Positions 11,310 through 21,149 of a DNA stretch of 64,000 nt are shown piece by piece. The stretch spans positions 35,687 to 99,686 of the forward strand of contig JAMZAV010003151.1 of NCBI GenBank assembly GCA_024449915.1, given 5' to 3'. Positions within the stretch are counted from its first letter, which is position 1. Each line of letters starts with the position of its first letter. The position numbers were made by a program, and so were the translations under genes. The stretch comes from Sweltsa coloradensis (taxonomy: Eukaryota > Arthropoda > Insecta > Plecoptera > Chloroperlidae). The notes beneath the pieces are model-generated. The model was not told where the DNA came from and searched no databases. It saw only the letters and a list, made by a program, of their open reading frames with translations.

Positions 11310-12245
11310 AATTATTATGTCCATCATGCTAATTTCATGCTGATACTCATTAGCGTGCCTTCCTGGTGACTGCTGGAAATCAAGGTCAAAATGATATAAA
11401 CTATAAGGGATGGTGGTTAGAAAATGTGGTTTAGGAAATGAGAATAGGCTCATTGGTTTAAACACATAAATATAATTTTAATAACTAATTTGAATTAAAC
11501 ATCAATTTTAGATTAGAGCTATAAATCATTCTAATTTTATGGGGTGTTGGGTGGTGGAATATCGCTTGCCTCTCGGCGGATTATTTTTCATATTATATGT
11601 ACCATACATTGTTAAAATTATATATAAACCATCCGAGTTTCAAGATTGTAATCTTTCGGGACGGCGTGTGCAATAGCTGAAAAACCCCACAACTCGGGTA
11701 TGAGTAAATAGGGTACGGTTACATCGCGCTACTAGCAGTCTCGTGCGCTTGGCTGCGGGCGAACGACCGCCGCCCTTGATAGCCGATTTTGGGTTAAAAC
11801 ACATTTTTTTAAAATATAACATTGTAACTACCACACAACTAATTTGAATAAACACCATTAAATTTTTAGATTAGAGCTATGAATTATTCCAATTTTAGGG
11901 GGTGTTTTGGGGGTGGAATATCGCTTGCCTCTCGGCTGATTATTTTTCATATTATTATTACCATCATGTTAAATTTCATGATGATAACTTTATTAGGTGC
12001 CTTCGTGGTGATGCTGGAAATCAAGATAAAAATACTACAAACTATAGGGATGGGGGTTGATAAAATGTGGTTTATTATAATACAGGAATAGGCCGATTGG
12101 GTTAAACACATTAGAAACAATCTTAATAACTAATTTGAAGAAAAAATTTTATTTTAGGTTGGAGCTATGACTTATTCGCAATTTAAGGGGATGATGTTAG
12201 GGAGTGTTTGGGGTGGAATATTGCTTGTCTCCTCGGCGGAATTAT
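11310..12245 (+). repeat. Locally amplified repeat, family C (about three units)
   Basis: Units of roughly 280-300 bases begin with ATCATG and TTTCATG(A/C)TGATA and end near CTCGGCGGATTATTTTTC. A full unit lies at 11320-11600, a 3' partial unit at 11785-11960, and another full unit at 11960-12245. A related single copy is at 3785-4145. They are non-coding, with many single-base indels between copies. Confidence 0.6.
11625..11785 (+). repeat. Repeat family D (copy 1)
   Basis: Starts CCGAGTTTCAAGATTGTA and ends with a GC-rich GCGCTTGGCTGCGGGCGAAC tract. It recurs at 12385-12650 and is interleaved with family C, suggesting that C and D form one longer compound unit. Confidence 0.5.
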
Positions 12246-12384
12246 GTGAGTGTTGAGAGTACACCTAAGGTGGGTCCAAGTTTCATAGTTCTAAGATGTA
12301 CCGTTTTTCTCTGTAGCTCTTATTCCTCTCTGGCAGACAGCCCATCCCCCCCCCCGCCAAACCAACCACAACCACCAGCCAGCC

Positions 12385-12650
12385 GGAAGATCATATCCGA
12401 GTTTCAAGATTGTAAAATCTTTCGGGACTGCGTGTGCAGATAGCTGAAAACCCCCCCACTCGGGTAGGGTACACAGGTCGAGTTAGTCATCGCCTACTAC
12501 CATCGCTAGTAATGCCTAGTAGTTGGCGCTTGGCTGAGGGCGAACGACCTGCGCCCGAGGAGTAAAACAGGTCGAGTTAAGTCATTCGCCTAATAGCGTC
12601 GCGTGTGCTTGTCTGGGTCGGGCGCACGACCGTCGCCCTAGATTTCATAT
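12385..12650 (+). repeat. Repeat family D (copies 2 and 3)
   Basis: One copy starts CCGAGTTTCAAGATTGTA at about 12396. Its GC-rich part, beginning ACAGGTCGAGTTA, is then repeated once more from about 12567. No coding potential. Confidence 0.5.
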
Positions 12651-13145
12651 GAAAAAACCCAACATGTTTCATAAAACAAAAATTGCATAGGTAAATAAAT
12701 AAATAAAATATTGGTACGACAAAATGGAAGTCTTTTATTTTTAGCTTTCAGCAAAATACATAAAATATATTTTTTATTTTGTTACCAAATCAATAAACCA
12801 ATCTTACACCACCGTAGTATAATCATTAAATTTTATTCCTCCGTCAGGCACCTACTCACTAATAAGGTTACTATGATCTTACAGCTTTAAAAAATTAATG
12901 TCGTTTGATAATTTGAATATGTTGATAATAAATAAACTGCGAACGTTTGAAATAGGGAAGTTGGTAACAATATAAAACCCATACAATCCTGTCAAAACAT
13001 AATTAAGTAGACAAATGACGGCCCAGAGAAAAATCACTTAGGACAAAATGACGTTAAAGTCGAAATTCCGGATTAAGAGGTTAGACGAACTAACTGTAGA
13101 CGAATGTCTATAAAAATTAGACGAAATGACTTTAGACCAAAAAGT
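12651..13145. other. AT-rich non-coding stretch
   Basis: Nothing recognisable except a loosely repeated GAC(A/G)AA(A/T)TGAC-like phrase around 13010-13150. Confidence 0.3.
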
Positions 13146-13510
13146 TTAGACAAGTGTCCTGGTAACTCTATAGTGGAAGATAATCAATGGGCCACCACCA
13201 ACTGTTCGTGATAATTCGTAACAAATATCCCTTCTTCTCTTTGTTAAGTAGTAACAAATGAAACTGGAGACTTTCTGTGGCCTACAGAACAAGTGATTTT
13301 TTAGGCTACTTTTGTGCTTAGTTCCGATACGACACAGAGGGCACTGGAACCTGGGTTCTTTTCCACACTCGTACTGGATATGTCCTTGAAAGATGAACAC
13401 TTCTGTTTGTAGCTTCTGTCACAGTTGGGCACTGGAATCCATTGGGCGTGGCCCTCTACTCATCAGGCTGAAGGTTTTACAGAGGCATCCACACGTCGTA
13501 TAGCCAGCTT
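13146..13510 (-). pseudogene. Lola-like terminal exon with a zinc-finger pair (fragment 2)
   Basis: Reading the minus strand, a plausible acceptor (TTGTTTGTTGCAG, exon from about 13510) precedes a first finger with CPNCDRSYKQK and, after a frame change, GHIQYEC. The linker GKEPRFQ leads into a second finger starting CPLCRIGTKHKSSLKNH. Finger 1 fits C-x2-C...H-x4-C, as in lola exons. Finger 2 keeps C-x2-C and its first histidine, but no clear last ligand. The open frame continues to a stop at 13146. Two or more single-base frame changes occur within about 170 bases. It is same-strand with the fragments at 1.8 and 33.6 kb. Confidence 0.65.
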
Positions 13511-13726
13511 CTGCAACAAACAATACCCAAGGAGCTTGTAATGGGTGTTTGCACTTGAGGTTGTGGCCCTGTGGGCGATGCACAGGATCTCGGGCATTAT
13601 AGTAAAAATAAACATATGCATATATAAAAGAGAGACTCAATACTGTACCGCAAAATCCTAGCTTTTAGATTACTCCACAGTTTTAAAATGCTAATTAATT
13701 AAAGCAGCATTGCTCGAACACATTTA

Positions 13727-14202
13727 AGGTCGGGTTTCGTTGAACCTGCTCGACTTTGCTCTAAGATCACTTTAGAGCCTGGTTGAATTAGGCCACGCCC
13801 ACGCTCGAGGAAGTTAGATCACTGCAGTACTCTGTGTTTTGAGACGAACGTTTTTTGAGGCGAATATCTACTCTAATTTTGCTCTAAAAAGAAAAATCAA
13901 TCCAAAAAGAATAATTTCGTTCACATTTATTGACAAATAATTATTTACACTTCCCAGCAAACGAGAAGACATTTTTATTTAAATAACGCGCGTAATTCCC
14001 CTATTAAATCGAATTTGCTCTAAGTTGCTCTAACTCGCTCCTCCTAAAAAGTCAGAGCAGGAAAATCATAAATTTTTTGTGCTCTAGATCAAGTTGCTCG
14101 GTCCAAAAAACGAAATTCGAGAAAGTGATCTCGTGAAACGAAAGGCTATTTCGTTATCCGAGCAGCTACGAGTCCGTTAGAGCGGTTCCAACGAACAGAC
14201 CT
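13727..14202. mobile_element. Non-autonomous DNA transposon with TTA target duplication
   Basis: Left end AGGTCGGGTTTCGTTGAACC and right end (minus strand) AGGTCTGTTCGTTGGAACCG are related inverted repeats. TTA flanks both (13724-13726, 14203-14205). The interior repeats GCTCTAA and GCTCG motifs and has no ORF. A 3-bp TTA duplication suggests PIF/Harbinger, but hAT or another class is not excluded because the ends are imperfect. Confidence 0.55.
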
Positions 14203-14205
14203 TTA

Positions 14206-15215
14206 GACTTCCGGCTAAACCATTATTTCTTAATAATATATTAAAACCAAATTATTCTAAAGATGGATTCAATGTTATCAATATAAACCAATGAAAAACG
14301 AGTTTGATGACTACATGAGTAGACTACCATTTTGTAGAGGGGCCCCGTTTTTTTATAATTCCGAGGGGTGCTGAAATATTTCACTAACATTTCGAAGACA
14401 GTGGAACCTTCAAAACATGCCCTTTCAGTCATTTTCTTAATCGTTTTTGCTGCATTGTTTTGTATATTATATCAGTAATGAAATTAGCCTTTTGTTATAG
14501 TCATGATTTGGGTATATTTTATTCAGTGGCGGATAGCCCTGATTTATGGGATTAATTTTCAAGATTTTCACATAAATATTAAAAGAAAACTATCTACGTA
14601 TCTAGGGTGGGAAGAGCGAGTCCGGTTTTAAACAAAACCGGGGAATATCTGAATGCTCCGCCGTTGGTGCCCCTTACGCCGAAGGCAAAAAACTTTGCAA
14701 ATTTTTAAAACTTACGATGGCCTAGAAACCGTTAAAAATCGAAAAAGGCACAATAGGTGATGGTATACTTGCTGCGCAATCAAAATAGGAATCTCGTAGG
14801 AGAGGCGCCTCTCACCTCTGAATCCGCCTCTGATTTTGTTGAATCATTCTCTCTACATTTGAAAATATATTAAACCCGAAAAATTCTCTTTTCCGTTTCG
14901 CATGCACCCGGAAAGAGGTACCAGTATATTTTAGGGTTTTGTAGAATTGTTATTCGCAAAAAAAGAAAATGCGAAGGACAAAGTCACAATCCGATTTACC
15001 AACAGCTTGCCAGATTAACCAAAAGTAACTTAACTAACTATTCCTGCTAACTTTTTTGTAAAGGTACATAGCTCCTAAACTTTGTTATCATAAAGGTCTT
15101 TTTAAGTTCAGAATATTTGGAGGGTTGCTGCGCACCCCCCAAACAATCCGAGGGGTGCTCCAACCCCCGAGCACCCACGATCGCGTCCCTGGTCTGTGGT
15201 AAAGAGAGGTCAATG
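14206..15215. other. Non-coding stretch, old repeat debris
   Basis: No gene recognised. Two phrases recur: GTTTGATGACTACA at 14300 and 15226, and CCGAGGGGTGCT at 14362 and 15150, so parts of this stretch may be diverged duplicates of DNA adjoining the PLE. Confidence 0.35.
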
Positions 15216-15224
15216 GGCAAACGA

Positions 15225-15560
15225 AGTTTGATGACTACAACGAGTAGGCTAGACTACAAGTCTGAAGTAAAAACTCGGGAAAACTCCTAGAATGTACGGT
15301 CTACCAAAGATTCACAAGCCAGGTATCCCCTTGGACAGATCTGGCAAAACATCTGGCAAAACCCGTTACAGCTCATGGTCCCGACGTCGGCTTCTTTCGT
15401 TAAAAAACTCATCACATTTCGTGGAGATACTAGACACTCTACGAGTAGAAGAGGGGATATAATAGTTAGTTTTTTACAACGTCTCATTTTTTTACCAAAC
15501 TGCCCATCTCCAAAACAATGGAGGTAATCAAAAAGTTGGTACCAGAACATTAGGGCACAA
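15225..15560 (+). pseudogene. Penelope-like element, N-terminal RT part
   Basis: The frame from about 15285 begins PRMYGLPKIHKPGIPL, the conserved entry into the PLE reverse transcriptase. After indels come SHFVEILDTLRVEEGD and IIVSF. PLE enzymes carry a telomerase-related RT joined to a GIY-YIG endonuclease; the endonuclease part of probably the same element is at 16798-17463. The RT catalytic region is missing, having been replaced by later insertions. Confidence 0.7.
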
Positions 15561-15619
15561 TAGTGTTTTTAATTTCTAATACTAATACTAACAGTATGCT
15601 GAACAATGGGAGATTAATA

Positions 15620-15770
15620 TACCAAACGGGAACTCCTTGACACTTGTAAAATGGTCATATTTTACGAACAACTCGATATTGTTTGAATCAATCACATTTT
15701 TTTAAACATGCCCCCCACCTTGACACTTGTAAAATGGTCAATATTTTACGAACAACTCGATTGTTTGTAT
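15620..15770. repeat. Short tandem duplication
   Basis: A segment of about 85 bases starting CTTGACACTTGTAAAATGGT and including TTTTACGAACAACTCGAT occurs twice in direct order with a few differences. On the minus strand this lies at the end of the BEL/Pao-like fragment. Confidence 0.65.
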
Positions 15771-15985
15771 CAAGCACAATTTTACTATTGGTCTCTTGAA
15801 AACTCCTTTCTCCGGCTTCAATGTAACAACTCAAATCTTGCCGTCGCTACCTGGATGAACTTGAAAGTATTCGTCCAGGTTTCATTTTGTGGAGCGACGT
15901 GTTGTCTTCTTCAATGATGACGAGATCATTAATATGTATGTTGTGGGAATTCCATTTCGACCTGCTTATAGTTGAAAAATGTATT
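15700..15985 (-). pseudogene. BEL/Pao-like LTR retroelement fragment (end of pol)
   Basis: Minus-strand frames read INDLVIIEEDN, then HPGSDGK, VVTLKPEKGVFKRPIVKLC and, after about 20 codons and a stop, KCQGGGHV. This order (DLV, PGSDG, RVV/KRP, KLCPL-like) matches the integrase C-terminal region of BEL/Pao elements, which usually ends in a Gly-rich GG motif near the 3' LTR. One frame change is present. No complete LTR was identified. Assignment from motifs only. Confidence 0.5.
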
Positions 15986-16021
15986 CATTTATACACGTTT
16001 CCATATCGGTTTGCGGTTTGC

Positions 16022-16226
16022 GTTTGTTTACGGTAGAACGGTATGTCCGAAGGTCTCATCCACTTCTTTGATTAAAAGAACATCATTTAACCCCTTCTGA
16101 ATGGGTTAAATGAACATATTAAATTCACAATAGAATAGAACAAGACAAAATGTCTACAATTTTTAGATGTTCTTTAATCAAGAAAGGGGTGAGACCTTCG
16201 GACATACCGTCTACCGTAAAACAAAC
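16022..16226. repeat. Inverted repeat made of two opposed PLE pieces
   Basis: Arms of about 62 bases (16022-16090 and 16163-16226) are complementary; ACGGTATGTCCGAAGG on the left matches CCTTCGGACATACCGT on the right. Each arm, read toward the outside of the loop, encodes the PLE piece around IKEVDETFGHTV. The loop is about 72 bases. This is a local inversion-duplication inside the element. Confidence 0.7.
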
Positions 16227-16412
16227 GCATACAAATTGAAATTAAACGCAGACTCACACCACCACCCCCGCACAGCTTTCCACAGAAGTGAACACCCTTG
16301 CTATTTGATCCAAAAAACTGTCTGATGATGAGCACATTGCTGAAGAATGATTGGGTTACGAAACACCTTACTCCCTAACGGATTTTCCCCCAACACAATT
16401 GCTCGAGCATTA
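16160..16412 (+). pseudogene. Penelope-like element, post-RT segment
   Basis: Frames read IKK/GVRPSD then RKTNA, NADSHHHPRTAFHRS and NTLLPNGFSPNTIARAL, the connector that follows the RT palm in PLE proteins (HHP motif conserved). The sequence is interrupted immediately afterward by the 5S-derived SINE and resumes at about 16798. Confidence 0.65.
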
Positions 16413-16797
16413 GCCAGCGATTTAGCCGCGGTCGTTTAACCAGTTCCCACTTGAACACTGAAGTTAAGCAACATCGGGCGTGGTCAGGGGTTGAGTGGGT
16501 CGCCGCTCTGCCCTGAAACACACGTATATCGCTGGCTAGAGCAGACTAGGGTTCGTAAGCTTGTGTGACAGCTTCGTTCTCCTTGGCGCCGTCTGCTCGG
16601 CAGTCCGGGTTAGTGGAGGAACCTAATGACTGTCAAAAGTTACACCGTCCTTTCGGATGGGACGTAAAGCCGTTGGTCCCCTTGGTACTTTTCGGTAGGA
16701 GTAGGCTATGTGCCGGTACCGGGTTTCCCCTCCTCCCTTCTCTACTAAATTTGCACTAGTGGGCTACATTGCCTGTTGCAAATAGAGACATAAATAA
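16413..16797 (+). repeat. 5S rRNA-derived SINE (SINE3-like)
   Basis: The head at about 16430-16530 contains GAAGTTAAGCAACATCGGGC followed by GTGGTCAGGGGTTGAGTGGG, matching the internal promoter (A-box and C-box) of 5S rRNA. It is too divergent to be a 5S gene. The body near 16640-16690 contains TTTCGGATGGGACGTAAAGC, which resembles central domains shared by distant animal SINE families. It ends in a short A/T-rich tail and splits a PLE reading frame. Confidence 0.75.
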
Positions 16798-17463
16798 ATC
16801 TACATATATAAAACGTCGAGTAAACCTGTTGATCAAGATATTCGAAAAGATGAACCCCGATCAACTGCGTTTCTGCCTTACATCCAAGGAACCACTGACA
16901 AAATAAGCCGTTTACTCAAAAAACAGAATATAAGAACTGTTTTTAGCACGGATCGGAAGATTTCATCTATGTTACGTAACGCTAAAGACACCATTCCTAA
17001 CGAGTCCCATGGTATATACGAAATTCCGTGTGGAAGTTGCGAAAAGACTTACGTAGGAAGAACTAACCGCAAAATATCTGTCCGCATCGACGAACATAGA
17101 GTTGCAGTTAGACGTATGGAAACCACCTCAGCTCTTTTCCAACATGCTTTCGACAAGGAGCACTGGATTAACTTTGATGAAGCTAAAACCTTAGCCAAAG
17201 TGGAATATGAAGTGCCCCGAATCGTAAGAGAGGCAGTGAAGATGGAGAAACGGAAACACAACATGAACACACGGGACGATGCTTAAAGACTTCCAGCCAC
17301 ATGGAAACATGTTTTGCAAGGCTGTCATATTCAACCAAAAGCTCTCCCTGTGGACATGTTTTTAGGCCGTCCACCTCCGACAACAAGAGTTGACAAGAGG
17401 AAGAAAACTCAACAAGAACCCCTTGAGCCATCTACTCGTACGCTGAGGTCATCTAAAAAGTAA
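16798..17463 (+). pseudogene. Penelope-like element, GIY-YIG endonuclease part
   Basis: The frame reads FLPYIQGTTDKISRLLKKQN (PLE linker), then KISSMLRNAKD, then the GIY-YIG core HGIYEIPCGSCEKTYVGRTN with RIDEHR downstream. After NTRDDA an in-frame TAA (17284-17286) interrupts, and the same frame continues RLPATWKHV, the usual end of PLE ORFs, to a final stop at 17461-17463. The GIY-YIG nuclease nicks DNA to prime reverse transcription. The stop probably truncates the C-terminal tail only. Confidence 0.85.
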
Positions 17464-17515
17464 TAGGGTGTGTTGATGTCTTCACAGTTTTTAAAATATC
17501 TGGTTGTTTATAATA

Positions 17516-18757
17516 TCCCAAGTAGCACAAAGTGATGGCGATCTTATGGCGAGCTGTAACATCGCCATCAGTTGAGCTGATGGCCCAGCAGCGGCGATGC
17601 GCTTACGGCCCGCTTATGGGGTTGGCCAGGCGCCCATAACTTTGCCATAAGCAACGCGCCGCTTATGGGCCATAAGCGGCCCACTGTAGCAAAACCATCA
17701 GTTTCGAAAATACTGTGCTGCATTTTTGTAACAACGGCCCGCTTATGGGCCATAGCCGGCGATACACAGTTTGCCATCAGTTACAGTTGCTTCACTTTTG
17801 TCACAGCGGGATGCTTACGGGTATATTTATGTTGTATTTATGTTCGTGTTCGTGTGTTCGTGTTTCGTGTATTTATGTTTCGGGAACACTAGCACCATCT
17901 TGTAGCGAAGCGAGGAAGTCACGTACACAAACGAAAATATTAACTGACAAAAGTTTAAAATTATATATCGTTTCAATCGTGCTAGCATTTCAATTTCTGT
18001 GAACTGTGTGTAAGATAACAAATTCGAGTTAATACAGAGAGAGTTATTAGACATAGATAAATTTTATCGCCTATCGCCGTACTCGAACCCCAACCTGCTG
18101 CGCCGGACTCAGGAACGCTGACCGCTACACCACCGTGATCACTACTAGAGGTGCGCGCCAGCTGCCTTATGAAGATGTACCCAGCGTGTATGCATTGTGG
18201 AACGTCTTGTTCAACATTTCGTACCTTGTTTACATGGAAACTAAATAAATGCCATCTCAGGTTGTTCATCAAACTAAAGAATCATAATATATGTATTCAA
18301 ATTGAGTTGTTTTAAGTGTAGGCCTACTCTTGTTCATATTTAATTGACCAAAGAGAATCAAGCCCATATATCTAAAAAATGGTATGAATTAAATTGACGG
18401 AAAGTGATTAGGAGCTCAGTTTGGATTTGTATTTATTATTAATTTTACCAGTCACACACGGGCAGACGGACAGACAGTAAAGTAATCGCTAAATTTAAGC
18501 CATAGGAGGCCATAGGAGGGCCGCCTACTGTTCACCGCCTGTCGGTTGTGTGCTTATGGGCCATAGGAGGGCCCCTACTGTTGCCGCCTGTCGGTTGTGT
18601 GCTTATGGCCCATAGGCGGCCCATCAACGCAAAACTTTTGCAGCGACGACTGTCGGAAGTGTGCTTATGGGCCATAGGCGGCCCATCAACGCAAAACTTT
18701 GCCATCACTTTGCCGCTGATGGCCCATAAGCGCACACATTTTCTGTGCTACTTGGGA
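17516..18757. mobile_element. 1.24-kb element with TCCCAAGTAGCACA inverted repeats
   Basis: TCCCAAGTAGCACA at 17516-17529 is exactly mirrored by TGTGCTACTTGGGA at 18744-18757. Inside both ends are clusters of a near-palindromic unit around GCTTATGGGCCATAAGC: several within 17590-17760 and four within 18500-18735. The interior includes a tRNA-like sequence. No transposase ORF is present. The target duplication is unclear (AT at most). It sits in the 3' region of the PLE that ends at 17463. Confidence 0.7.
18068..18140 (-). repeat. tRNA-like sequence inside the inverted-repeat element
   Basis: The minus strand shows GGTGGTGTAGCGGTCAGCG (A-box-like) and GGGGTTCGAGTACGG (B-box-like) with about 30 bases between. 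It may be a SINE head or tRNA relic; the flanks do not form a convincing acceptor stem. Confidence 0.45.
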
Positions 18758-18874
18758 TGTTGTCATTATAGCACCTCCGTTTTCTAAGCTATTAAGTTTT
18801 GTCTATGTATCCAGTTGCAGTGTATGTTATGAAGTAAAGTTTTGTTTGTTTTTGATATTGTTTTATGTTTTAAA

Positions 18875-18918
18875 TTTCCTTGACGATAGGCAGGGAGAAC
18901 TGTCCGAAACGTTGGAAC
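18875..18918 (+). ncRNA. Hammerhead-ribozyme-like motif downstream of a PLE
   Basis: Order of parts: TTCC (stem I), TTGACGA (core, expected CTGANGA), a GGCAG...CTGTCC hairpin (stem II), GAAA, CGTT, GGAA (stem I return). PLEs are known to carry minimal type I hammerheads with a GAAACGT signature. The core has one departure from consensus and stem II is imperfect, so activity is doubtful. It lies 1.4 kb after the PLE ORF only because a 1.24-kb element intervenes. Confidence 0.5.
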
Positions 18919-19050
18919 AAATAATAAAACCACACGGACTACCCGAAAATACAATGTCTGCATATTCAATCCGCGAAAGTCTGCGATATAACATATATAT
19001 ATATATTAATGTAATCGGTTTTTTCGGTTTCAATGCCACGTACATTTTCA

Positions 19051-19098
19051 TTGGGCCGACGTTTCGATGAGATTTCACCCATCATCCTCAGGGCCAAT
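19051..19098 (-). ncRNA. Hammerhead-ribozyme-like motif (minus strand PLE)
   Basis: Minus strand: ATTGGCC (stem I), CTGAGGA (core CTGANGA), T, GATG with loop then CATC (stem II), GAAA, CGTC (GTC cleavage triplet) and GGCCCAAT returning to stem I with one bulge. This is a near-complete type I hammerhead with one extra base before stem II. It fits the 3' region of the minus-strand PLE at 20072-20640. Confidence 0.6.
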
Positions 19099-19104
19099 AC
19101 AACT

Positions 19105-19889
19105 TTAAATATGCAACTAAACAACTAAATGCAACTAAATTTATCACCGGGAGAAGGGATTGTGACAGTCAGAAAAGGTTAGACTTGAGTAATTTACTAT
19201 CATTTGAAAATCATGTTAAGGAAATTGATATTGTGTTCTTAAGAAAAATGTTCTGTAACGAAGTTGACCTAGACCCTCTAACCCGAGTCAAATTAAGCTA
19301 CCGTTCAGTACGATATGGCAGAGGGGTGACACTTTGTCCTCCTTTCGCAAGAACATCACAATACCAAAATGGATTTTACTACAGGTCAGTAACATTATTT
19401 AATGGTCTTGATAATGATGTAAAACAGATCCGATCTACACACCAATTTCAAAAACAGCTGAGGCAATCATTACTGGACAGTCAGATGGTCAGACCACTCA
19501 ATAACACACTTGCACACACACACACACATAACATACACATAACATACACATACTCAATCACACACACACACACACACGCATATGAACACGCACAAACACA
19601 AACACTCATTTAAATCCATAAGAATAGCAAGTTATTTTGTTGTAAATTAACTGTACATTTTCGCTTGTTATGAACGTCCAAATACTCGTTTCAACTGTAA
19701 TTATCTTGTTGCTATGTATATAGTATATTAATAATAATCCTGTAATATAGCTTTATTTATGTGTAAGGTACCTGGTAGTAAGACACAATTGTGTAATGGG
19801 GCGTTGCTCTGATTCTTACTTCCATCAATGTGCATTGTATAAGAGTTATTACATGTATTAATCTGTACTATGTAATTACATTGAAAATA

Positions 19890-19918
<29 letters not shown>
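19105..19918 (+). pseudogene. 3' fragment of a Jockey/CR1-like LINE with TAA tail
   Basis: The frame from about 19125 reads ATKFITGRRDCDSQ, then a 142-codon stretch with KMFCNEVDLDPLTRVKLSYR and NGFYYRSVTLFNGLDND. This is the typical C-terminus after the RT of Jockey/CR1-type LINEs, where FF/YY and NxLP-like motifs recur. The 3' region includes a CA-rich microsatellite at about 19510-19580 and ends in TAA repeats at 19888-19918. It appears to split the 3' region of the minus PLE. Confidence 0.65.
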
Positions 19919-19922
<4 letters not shown>

Positions 19923-20071
19923 CGAAAACTACATTACATTGATAAATACAGAACAAAACTGGAGAGAAAAAACAATAAAAGTCAACAAAAGAAATCACTG
20001 CACACATGACGAATTAATACCATTCAATGAAAGCATTGCAAAGCTTGTGTTGCAAAGAAACAAGAAAGTCA

Positions 20072-20640
20072 CTACATGTCCGTCTTTACGTTTTTCGTCA
20101 TGGATCTTGTCACTCTGACCGTCGATTCATTTACTTGTAGATCATCTGCATGTATTAACTGAGGCGTTGATTGTTGGTCTGTAACTGTAGGTTTTACAGT
20201 TAGCCTATGTGATTTTACATGGATCCCTGAAATTGCAGGTTTCCATGTTACCGATAAACGTTGGCTATCTTGCTGCTTATTTACACTGTGAGCTCTTTTG
20301 TTTATCTCGATGGCTTCTCGTAACATTCTAGGAAGAAACTCCTCAACGGTGGCAATGGGTTTCATGCCAGCAAAGTCGATAACATGGCCACTTTCCTTAG
20401 TATGTTGAGCAAGGACTGATGTTCTGTCCATGTGCTCAACAGCTAGCCTGTGTTCCTGTTGTCGTTGAAACATGTTCCTTCCTGTTTGACCCACATATCA
20501 TCCGTCACAATTCCCACATGGTATTTCATACACGCCACTACCTTCTAGGTGGATGTGGTCCTTACTACTTCTTAACAACTCTCCTATCTTTCTGTCGGTG
20601 TTAAAGACTGTCTTCATGTTTTGTTTGGCAAGAATTTATA
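20072..20640 (-). pseudogene. Penelope-like element, GIY-YIG part (minus)
   Basis: Minus frame from about 20640: ILAKQNMKTVFNTDRKIGEL, then SGVYEIPCGNCDG, an in-frame TGA (20498-20500), then YVGQTGRNMFQRQQEHRLAV and a basic C-terminus with VTRSMTK. It is the GIY-YIG domain and tail of a PLE, 5'-truncated at the point where a plus-strand LINE begins. The stop lies inside the YIG region. The fragment at 31193-31469 belongs to the same subfamily. Confidence 0.8.
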
Positions 20641-21083
20641 TTATACAACAGGAAAACGAAGACATTGAAAGTATAGTGATAGGTATTGCTAATCATCTGG
20701 AAATACGTCTCGAGAGTTCGGATATAGAAGCTGTGCATAGAGTTCCATCCAGAAACAAGGATTACCCCCCTAAGGTAGTAGCACAGCTTGTGTCCCGTAA
20801 AAAAGAGAAGAGTTCTTGAGAGCTAAGAAAAATATTTCTATTAAAATAGCAAACATCCTTTCAGAATGTAAATGATGATGAAAAGGATGACCTGACCATC
20901 TTCATAAACGAACACCTCTCTCCTTACTATCGTAACTTATTTTGGCTAGTGAAGCAACAGGCTAAAGCAACGAGACACAAGTTTGTTTGGTACCGGAACG
21001 GATGTATATTTGCTCGAAAAGACGAAGATACGCCCCACGTGATTAAGATCAAAACAGTTGATCAAATTGATCAATTAAAATAA
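20641..21083 (+). pseudogene. CR1/Jockey-like LINE, ORF1 C-terminal part
   Basis: The frame reads ENEDIESIVIGIANHLEIRL, IEAVHRVPSRNKDYPP, then after frame changes near 20815 and 20865 NEHLSPYYRNLFWLVKQQAK and RKDEDTPHVIKIKTVDQIDQ before a stop at 21081-21083. This is the esterase-less ORF1 type with the FP-like domain (VHRxP, LFxxAK, KFVW) that binds nucleic acid. The N-terminal coiled-coil and any zinc finger are missing, so the element is 5'-truncated or its start is displaced. Confidence 0.7.
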
Positions 21084-21149
21084 ATAAATCGTTTGCATGA
21101 ATACATTACAGATGACTTTGAAGACGTTTTATGTGAATCTACAGACGAT

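Noticed and set aside
16430..16530. Functional 5S rRNA gene
   Set aside because: Only the internal promoter region is well matched; the ends do not pair as 5S helix I and a SINE body follows.
19500..19580. CRISPR-like or satellite repeat
   Set aside because: It is a simple CA microsatellite within a LINE 3' region.
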